10,059 bases of DNA from Ruminococcus_G sp963594675. GTDB taxonomy: Bacteria; Bacillota; Clostridia; Lachnospirales; Lachnospiraceae. The notes beneath the pieces are model-generated. The model saw nothing but the letters and a program-made list of their open reading frames with translations, ran no database searches and was not told the DNA's origin. The stretch lies in assembly GCA_963594675.1 (NCBI GenBank), contig CAVBGA010000217.1, forward strand, positions 1 through 10,059, written 5' to 3'. Numbering within the stretch: the first letter of the stretch is position 1; each line of letters starts with the position of its first letter. Of the stretch, positions 5,842-10,059 are shown one piece after another. The translations under genes were made by a program, and so were the position numbers.

Positions 5842-7278
5842 TCAGGCATTTTCTGTATGAAGCTTCTGAACCGTCTCCACACGAATCATATTAGTATTGC
5901 CTGCCTTACCTCCGATTCGCCCACCGGTGAGAACCACCCGGTCTCCGATCTGCAGATTAAGAAGCTTGGTAGCTTTTATCATAGCGTGGAAGAAAAGCAC
6001 ATCCAGTGACTCGTATTCGTCACACAATACCGGTACTACGCCCCAAGACAAAGCCAGCTTATGGAACACCTTCTTAGATGTTGTTGTTCCAAGAATTGGC
6101 ATAGGACTTCCAAAGCGACTGACCATGCGAGCGGTCAATCCACTTAAGGAATTTACCACAATACATTTAGCATCTACATCAATTGCCATCTGGCATGTAG
6201 AATGGGAAATCGCATCCAGGATACTCTCATTCACAAACTCAATACGTTTAAATCTCTTAGTATAATTGATGCGTTCCTCTGTATACTCAACAACTTCTGC
6301 CATTGTACGAACTGCTTCTACCGGGTATTTTCCGCTGGCTGACTCGCCTGAAAGCATTACTGCTGATGCTCCATCATATACTGCATTAGCTACGTCAGAA
6401 ATTTCTGCTCTGGTAGGACGCACATTGGTAATCATAGACTCTAGCATCTCTGTCGCTACAATAACACGTTTGCCTAAAAGACGACACTTCTGTACCAGAT
6501 TTTTCTGAATGCTGGGCACTTCCATAAAAGGAATCTCCACACCCAGGTCACCACGAGCTACCATAATGCCATCTACCACCTCGGAAATCGCTGTGATATT
6601 CTTTACACCGGAGCGATTTTCGATTTTAGCGATAATTTCAATATCCTCTCCACCATTTGCATCCAGAAAGTTTCTAAGATCCATGGCATCCTGCTTTGTA
6701 GATACAAAGGATGCTGCCACATAATCCACATCCTGTTTGATACCAAAAAGCAGATCCTCCTTATCCTGCTCACTAAGATAAGCATTCTTTAATACTTTTC
6801 CAGGAAAATTCATGCTCTTCTTATCAGAGAGAACTCCTCCTGCTTCCACAAGAGTGATTACGTCATTTCCAGATACCTGTTTTACAGAACATACTACCAG
6901 TCCATTATTTACCAGAATCTTGTCTCCAGCTCTCAAGTCATCTGCAAAGCCCTTGTAGTTTACAGATACTCGTGTCTCATCACCAACAATCTCGTCTGTG
7001 GTAAATGTGAACTCCTGTCCTTCTTCTACAGTGATTTTATGATTTTTAAAAACACCAATGCGGTACTCCGGTCCCTTGGTATCCAGCATGATTGCCAAAG
7101 GAACTCCCAACTCATCCCTTACCTTCTTAATGGTGTCCATTTTCTTCTTATGCTCTTCATGACTTCCGTGTGAAAAATTCAATCTGGCAACATTCATTCC
7201 TGCATCACACATAGCCTTCAGTGTCTCTTCTGCCTCACTGGCCGGTCCAATGGTACAAATAATTTTCGTCTTCTTCAT
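5842..7278 (-). CDS. pyk: Pyruvate kinase
   Basis: This is the last step of glycolysis: phosphoenolpyruvate + ADP to pyruvate + ATP, in the cytosol. The 478 residues correspond to the short form without a C-terminal PEP-utiliser domain. Seen in order: ICTIGPAS (7-14), ARLNFSHG (31-38), LDTKGPE (65-71), the B domain (about 73-160), IIAKIENRSGV (215-225, with catalytic Lys218 and metal-ligand Glu220), MVARGDLGVEIP (239-250), RPTRAE (287-292) and MLSGESASGKYPVEAV (308-323). The C-terminal allosteric domain ends in GGRIGGKAGNTN. Glu71 in DTKGPE is the residue linked to K+-dependent enzymes. The usual ATQML segment reads ATEML (275-279), a mild substitution. The ATG has AGGAG 7 nt upstream. It has its own promoter region and terminator, so it appears monocistronic. 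Confidence 0.97.
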   Translation of the reverse strand: MKKTKIICTIGPASEAEETLKAMCDAGMNVARLNFSHGSHEEHKKKMDTIKKVRDELGVPLAIMLDTKGPEYRIGVFKNHKITVEEGQEFTFTTDEIVGDETRVSVNYKGFADDLRAGDKILVNNGLVVCSVKQVSGNDVITLVEAGGVLSDKKSMNFPGKVLKNAYLSEQDKEDLLFGIKQDVDYVAASFVSTKQDAMDLRNFLDANGGEDIEIIAKIENRSGVKNITAISEVVDGIMVARGDLGVEIPFMEVPSIQKNLVQKCRLLGKRVIVATEMLESMITNVRPTRAEISDVANAVYDGASAVMLSGESASGKYPVEAVRTMAEVVEYTEERINYTKRFKRIEFVNESILDAISHSTCQMAIDVDAKCIVVNSLSGLTARMVSRFGSPMPILGTTTSKKVFHKLALSWGVVPVLCDEYESLDVLFFHAMIKATKLLNLQIGDRVVLTGGRIGGKAGNTNMIRVETVQKLHTENA

Positions 7279-7322
7279 TGCCCTTCTCCTCTTCTCATTC
7301 TATTCTTTATCCGTTCCGTTAG

Positions 7323-7331
7323 ATGATACCA
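7323..7331 (-). promoter_or_regulatory. Candidate extended -10 promoter of pyk
   Basis: On the minus strand the motif TGGTATCAT (7323-7331) is an extended -10 (TG-N-TATCAT), about 45 nt before the pyk ATG. No good -35 lies 16-18 nt upstream. A perfect TTGACA exists further upstream (7383-7388) but lacks a -10 at the right distance. The assignment is tentative. Confidence 0.4.
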
Positions 7332-7363
7332 CAAGACAACAATAAAATCACTGTTTCATTCCA

Positions 7364-7385
7364 ACAAAAATCATGAAATTTTTGT
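7364..7385. repeat. AT-rich inverted repeat between the transporter gene and pyk
   Basis: ACAAAAAT (7364-7371) and ATTTTTGT (7378-7385) form a perfect 8-bp inverted repeat around six bases, and overlap the TTGACA on the minus strand. It could be a weak terminator for the panD-panC-transporter operon (the 3' arm holds five U but no tail follows) or an operator upstream of pyk. Confidence 0.35.
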
Positions 7386-7402
7386 CAAATTTATGTATTT
7401 TG

Positions 7403-8377
7403 TCACCTAAGTGTCACTACTTTTTCCGAGATTTTCCCTTCTCTGCTCTTTCGAATACTACCAAATACTGACCCTGCCACATTATGCCATACACTAAACA
7501 CCGCACCAGGCAAGGTGGCCAAAGGATTTGCTGCAAAATGTGCTGTTGCCAATGAAACCGCCAATCCACTGTTTTGCATACCAACTTCTATAGCAATCGC
7601 TGTCGCTTTCTTATAATCGACTTTAAAAATTTTAGCAGCCAGCAGGCCTAGCATCATGCCAAAGAAATTATGTAAAATGACAACCAGGAAAACCAAAGCA
7701 CCACAGCTCATAATTTTGTCCGCATTTACAGCAATAATTCCACTAATGATCATAACAATCGCTATGACGGAAATCAGTGGCATCGCATCAGATACTTTAT
7801 CTATATGTGCTCCTACCAAACTACGCAAAAGCAGTCCTAACAGTACAGGAAACAATATTACTTTAATCACAGATAAAACCATGGCAAGAAAAGAAACCTG
7901 CACCCATGTGCCTGCCAGAACATAAATCCAAAGTGGCGTCATAAGAGGAGCTATCAATGTAGACACAATAGTCATACCTACTGATAGTGCCACATCGCCT
8001 CCTGCAATAAATGTAATCACATTACTGGCTGTACCACCTGGGCAACAACCTACAAGTATTACACCTATGGCTACATCTTCCGGAAGTTTCATAAGTTTAC
8101 AGAGGATCCACGCAAGAATAGGCATAATGGTGTATTGCGCAGCTGCACCAAGTAAAACCTCCCGAGGTCTTGAAAAAACCACCCGAAAATCTTCCATTCG
8201 AATTGTCAATCCCATACCGAACATAATAATTCCAAGGAAAATTGATGTATATGATGTTGTCCAGGAAAAGGCCTCTCTATGAAAAAAAGCTAAAACTGCA
8301 AAAAACACTATGATAACACTAATATATTTGGAAGCAAAAGTGCTGATTCGTCCAACTTTTTTTAGAACTTCTTTCAT
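7403..8377 (-). CDS. BASS-family (bile acid:sodium symporter) transporter, candidate (keto)pantoate carrier
   Basis: This is an integral inner-membrane protein with about nine or ten hydrophobic segments. The two family signatures are CCPGGTASN (111-119) and EVGMQNSGLA (264-273), which line the substrate/Na+ site in BASS proteins; numbering is from the ATG at 8375-8377, giving 324 residues. I prefer this ATG because GAGG lies 7 nt before it. A GTG two codons earlier (8381-8383) would overlap panC but has the GAGG directly against it. The gene begins 2 nt after the panC stop, so it is co-translated with panC. Salmonella PanS, a BASS member, carries ketopantoate; that knowledge plus the location suggests (keto)pantoate or pantothenate transport. 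Bile acid or another organic anion cannot be excluded from sequence. Confidence 0.9.
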   Translation of the reverse strand: MKEVLKKVGRISTFASKYISVIIVFFAVLAFFHREAFSWTTSYTSIFLGIIMFGMGLTIRMEDFRVVFSRPREVLLGAAAQYTIMPILAWILCKLMKLPEDVAIGVILVGCCPGGTASNVITFIAGGDVALSVGMTIVSTLIAPLMTPLWIYVLAGTWVQVSFLAMVLSVIKVILFPVLLGLLLRSLVGAHIDKVSDAMPLISVIAIVMIISGIIAVNADKIMSCGALVFLVVILHNFFGMMLGLLAAKIFKVDYKKATAIAIEVGMQNSGLAVSLATAHFAANPLATLPGAVFSVWHNVAGSVFGSIRKSREGKISEKVVTLR

Positions 8378-8379
8378 GA

Positions 8380-9219
8380 TCACACCTCATAAATAAAATT
8401 GTCGATCAGTCTTGTTTTTCCAATATAGACGGCCATTGCTACCAGCACACTCTTTTCCACTTTCTCCACCGGCTGCATCGTAAATGCATCCACTACGGAC
8501 ACATAATCTATTTTAGCCAGATCCTCTTTTTCAATAATCTCACGCATACCCTGTAAAAGCTCTTCTGATCTTATACCTGTATAAATTGCTTTCTTTCCAG
8601 CCATTACTGCTTTAGAAAGGCAAAGTGCCGCCTGTCTTTCTTCTTCACTAAGATAGGTATTTCTAGAGGATTTCGCCAAACCATCAGCTTCTCGCACAAT
8701 TGGACAACCAACAATTTCAATATCAAAATTTAAATCTTCAACCATTTTTCGAATAATTGCCAGCTGCTGAGCATCTTTCTGTCCAAAATATGCGCGATCT
8801 GGTGCCACAATATGGAACAGTTTGGATACCACCGTACATACCCCTTTAAAATGGATTGGACGAGTTTTTCCACAAAGAGTATCCGATAGCGTATCTATAC
8901 TCACAAAAGCATGGGGATCATGATACATCTCTTCCGGTTCAGGATTAAAGATTAAATCTGCTCCTAAACTCTCACACAGGTCACTATCCCTCTTAAAATC
9001 TCTGGGATACGCCTCCAAATCTTCATTAGGGCCAAATTGTGTAGGATTAACAAAGTCAGACACAACCACAATATCATTCTCTTCCCTACATTTTTTTATC
9101 AAGCTGGCATGTCCTTCATGAAGAAAACCCATGGTGGGAACCAAGCCTACACTTTTTCCTTCTTTTTTCCATGCCTTTACTAAGTTTCTTGTTTCTGCTA
9201 CTGTTTTTGTTACCTTCAT
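8380..9219 (-). CDS. panC: Pantoate-beta-alanine ligase (pantothenate synthetase)
   Basis: It catalyses ATP + pantoate + beta-alanine to pantothenate + AMP + PPi, the last step of vitamin B5 synthesis. The 279 residues match the family. Visible motifs: PTMGFLHEGHASL (28-40) with the HxGH ATP-binding signature (34-37), VNPTQFGPNEDL (58-69) for pantoate binding, YFGQKDAQQL (144-153) and AKSSRN (182-187), the KMSKS-like loop. The ATG at 9217-9219 is preceded by AAGAGGA at slightly short spacing. It follows panD after 93 nt with no terminator seen between, apart from a short tandem CACTGTA repeat (9288-9301), so the two are probably co-transcribed. It ends 2 nt before the BASS transporter. Confidence 0.97.
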   Translation of the reverse strand: MKVTKTVAETRNLVKAWKKEGKSVGLVPTMGFLHEGHASLIKKCREENDIVVVSDFVNPTQFGPNEDLEAYPRDFKRDSDLCESLGADLIFNPEPEEMYHDPHAFVSIDTLSDTLCGKTRPIHFKGVCTVVSKLFHIVAPDRAYFGQKDAQQLAIIRKMVEDLNFDIEIVGCPIVREADGLAKSSRNTYLSEEERQAALCLSKAVMAGKKAIYTGIRSEELLQGMREIIEKEDLAKIDYVSVVDAFTMQPVEKVEKSVLVAMAVYIGKTRLIDNFIYEV

Positions 9220-9312
9220 AATTCCTCTTTCCGCAGCCCCTTGACTGCTTTTGCAATTAAATTATGAGATAGCCTCTTTCCTGAAATCACTGTACACTGT
9301 ATATTTTATAAT

Positions 9313-9705
9313 CTACTGCATATCCTGCAGCAAACCATGTTTTTCATAGCAGGTGATTCTGCTGATTTTGTTATGATCATCAACAAAGACCACCCTGGGG
9401 TTCGCTTCTTTTGCTTCTTCTGCATCAAAGCTTCCGTAAGCCATAATGATAATCTTATCGCCTACACTGACACATCTTGCCGCTGCTCCGTTCAGGCAAA
9501 TCATCCCACTTCCCCGTTCTCCGCATATCGTGTAGGTTTCAAAACGACTTCCGTTATTCACATCTACAATCTGAACCTTTTCATATTCTAAAATTCCGGC
9601 AGCTTCAAGTAGTTCCTCGTCTACAGTAATACTTCCCACGTAATCCAATTCCGCCTGTAAAACTGTAGCTCTATGGATCTTTCCTTTTAATTTTTCAATG
9701 AACAT
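9313..9705 (-). CDS. panD: Aspartate 1-decarboxylase precursor
   Basis: It converts L-aspartate to beta-alanine, one of the two PanC substrates. The 130-residue proenzyme aligns without gaps with E. coli PanD through the core. The Gly24-Ser25 self-cleavage site lies in YVGSIT (22-27), where Ser25 becomes the pyruvoyl cofactor. Arg54 and Tyr58 are in NGSRFETY (51-58), ERGSG is at 63-67 and NGAAA at 72-76. An open frame continues upstream in phase for 97 codons to 9996, but I place the start at the ATG 9703-9705. The protein then starts like the family (MFIEKLKGKIHRA), GAGG lies 7 nt upstream, and the extension would cross a terminator hairpin and a promoter. It is first in the panD-panC-transporter unit. 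Confidence 0.96.
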   Translation of the reverse strand: MFIEKLKGKIHRATVLQAELDYVGSITVDEELLEAAGILEYEKVQIVDVNNGSRFETYTICGERGSGMICLNGAAARCVSVGDKIIIMAYGSFDAEEAKEANPRVVFVDDHNKISRITCYEKHGLLQDMQ

Positions 9706-9721
9706 AATACATCCTCTTTCA

Positions 9722-9751
9722 TATACAGAATGCCACTGGCCGTTCTGCATA
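9722..9751 (-). promoter_or_regulatory. Hairpin immediately before the panD ribosome binding site
   Basis: On the minus strand TATGCAGAA (9743-9751) pairs with TTCTGTATA (9722-9730), nine pairs with one G-U, capped by an inner GCC/GGC. It ends within a few bases of AGAGG, so it could influence translation initiation or protect the 5' end of a processed mRNA. Confidence 0.5.
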
Positions 9752-9759
9752 CTTAGTAT

Positions 9760-9797
9760 AAAAAAGCGCTTCTGGGCATAAAATGACCCAGAAACGC
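9760..9797 (-). terminator. Intrinsic terminator inside the panD leader
   Basis: On the minus strand an 11-bp stem GCGTTTCTGGG/CCCAGAAGCGC (9787-9797 and 9766-9776, one G-U) with a 10-nt loop runs directly into six U (9760-9765). It lies 54 nt before panD and about 165 nt after the leader promoter, with no coding gene between. That is the arrangement of transcription attenuation. An antiterminator strand complementary to its 5' arm was not found by eye. Confidence 0.88.
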
Positions 9798-9967
9798 ACC
9801 TGATTGATTCCCTGTATGTCGAGTACTGTTCCCAAAAGAGATACAGACTCCTCATATTGTTTTTGCATGGCATGGACTTAAATGCCACCCTAAAGACAAT
9901 TTCGTCTAAAAAATTCAGTGATTCAGTCAGAGTATAGTTTTGAGTCCAAATACTATCTCCGCCGCCT

Positions 9968-9996
9968 ATTATGCATTTCTCCTTGCATTTTGTCAA
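9968..9996 (-). promoter_or_regulatory. Promoter of the panD-panC-transporter operon
   Basis: On the minus strand a perfect -35 TTGACA (9991-9996) and -10 CATAAT (9968-9973, 5 of 6) are separated by exactly 17 nt. Initiation would be near 9961, giving a 5' leader of about 255 nt. Such a strong promoter with a downstream terminator suggests control after initiation. Confidence 0.75.
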
Positions 9997-10029
9997 TATT
10001 TTGTGAAACTAGTCTCTATGATTTTTTTC

Positions 10030-10058
10030 TTTTCAACCTGTTAAAGAAAGGGTATAAT
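10030..10058 (+). promoter_or_regulatory. Candidate divergent promoter for a gene beyond the right edge
   Basis: On the plus strand a consensus TATAAT (10053-10058) follows TTTTCA (10030-10035) after 17 nt. It points out of the window, away from the panD operon. The gene it would serve is not visible. Confidence 0.4.
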
Positions 10059-10059
10059 A

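Larger units (their letters stand above)
9706..9961 (-). promoter_or_regulatory. Long structured leader of panD; candidate riboswitch or attenuator
   Basis: There is no gene in this 256-nt stretch. Reading the minus strand, GAGATA and TGGACTC (9941-9959) can pair with GAGTCTG and TATCTC (9838-9850), closing a domain of about 120 nt. Inside is a hairpin TGGCAT/ATGCCA (9882-9887 with 9868-9873). The loop of that hairpin (AGTCC, 9874-9878) is also complementary to GGACT at 9943-9947, so a pseudoknot or alternative fold is possible. The 3' strand of the closing stem can instead pair with GACATACAG (9812-9820) with one mismatch, excluding the closing stem. Then follow a terminator (9760-9797) and a hairpin beside the ribosome binding site. 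No known aptamer core is recognised. A 'pan' RNA motif is known upstream of Firmicute pantothenate genes, but I cannot confirm a match. Confidence 0.55.

Noticed and set aside
5897..6265. 122-codon plus-strand open frame
   Set aside because: It is antisense to the conserved pyk C-terminal domain and has no independent support.
8381..8383. GTG start of the BASS transporter giving a 4-nt overlap with panC
   Set aside because: The GAGG lies directly against this GTG, whereas it is 7 nt from the ATG at 8375-8377. The ATG is the better start, although the GTG cannot be fully excluded.
9288..9301. Tandem CACTGTA repeat between panD and panC
   Set aside because: Two 7-bp copies only, with no flanking structure or further copies. 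Too short to call a functional site.
9838..9961. T-box riboswitch in the panD leader (AGGGTGGCA at 9883-9891)
   Set aside because: The T-box core continues ACCGCG after the TGG, which is absent here. No ordered stem I with specifier and AGTA bulge precedes it. The segment forms an ordinary TGGCAT/ATGCCA hairpin instead.
9706..9996. In-frame 97-codon N-terminal extension of panD (start at 9996)
   Set aside because: It would cover the promoter spacer, the -10 box and a perfect terminator hairpin. Its composition does not resemble a protein domain. The ATG at 9703-9705 has a good ribosome binding site and matches the start of PanD proteins.

Overview
The window looks like chromosomal core DNA of a low-to-moderate GC anaerobic Firmicute, most likely a Clostridia/Lachnospiraceae-type organism. 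That placement is inferred from gene content: a GlgC/GlgD heteromeric ADP-glucose pyrophosphorylase pair, an RsmF-type rRNA methyltransferase with a Firmicute-style C-terminal half, a secreted coiled-coil/3D-domain wall protein, AGGAGG-type ribosome binding sites and U-tailed terminators. No phage, insertion sequence, CRISPR array or defence gene is visible. All recognisable genes are on the minus strand, so the transcription order runs from the right end of the window to the left.

Reading from right to left: at the right edge is a divergent intergenic region with a candidate plus-strand promoter (10030-10058) and a strong minus-strand promoter (9968-9996). The minus-strand promoter feeds a leader of about 255 nt before panD. 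The leader has long-range and mutually exclusive pairings, a perfect intrinsic terminator (9760-9797) and a second hairpin beside the ribosome binding site. I read it as a candidate attenuator or riboswitch for the pantothenate operon. Then come panD (aspartate 1-decarboxylase), panC (pantoate-beta-alanine ligase) and, 2 nt after panC, a bile acid:sodium symporter (BASS) family transporter. Together PanD and PanC make pantothenate from beta-alanine and pantoate. The transporter is a candidate (keto)pantoate carrier because no panB or panE lies in the window.

Next is pyk (pyruvate kinase) with its own promoter and a strong terminator. It is followed by glgC and glgD, which overlap by 4 nt (ATGA) and encode the catalytic and non-catalytic subunits of the ADP-glucose pyrophosphorylase that starts glycogen synthesis. 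A strong terminator follows glgD, and its U-tract directly abuts the Shine-Dalgarno of the next gene, an RsmF-family 23S/16S m5C methyltransferase that starts at TTG.

At the left end is a 453-residue exported protein. It has a PcsB/CwlO-like coiled coil, a long acidic Ser/Asp/Glu linker and a C-terminal 3D domain. Its promoter is followed by a hairpin-rich leader and preceded by a WalR-like direct repeat. Last is a 3'-truncated tRNA-Pro(CGG) with a clear promoter.

The genes are ordinary housekeeping functions. The parts most worth a second look are regulatory: the panD leader, the terminator/RBS junction before the methyltransferase, and the WalR-like box and leader of the 3D-domain gene.
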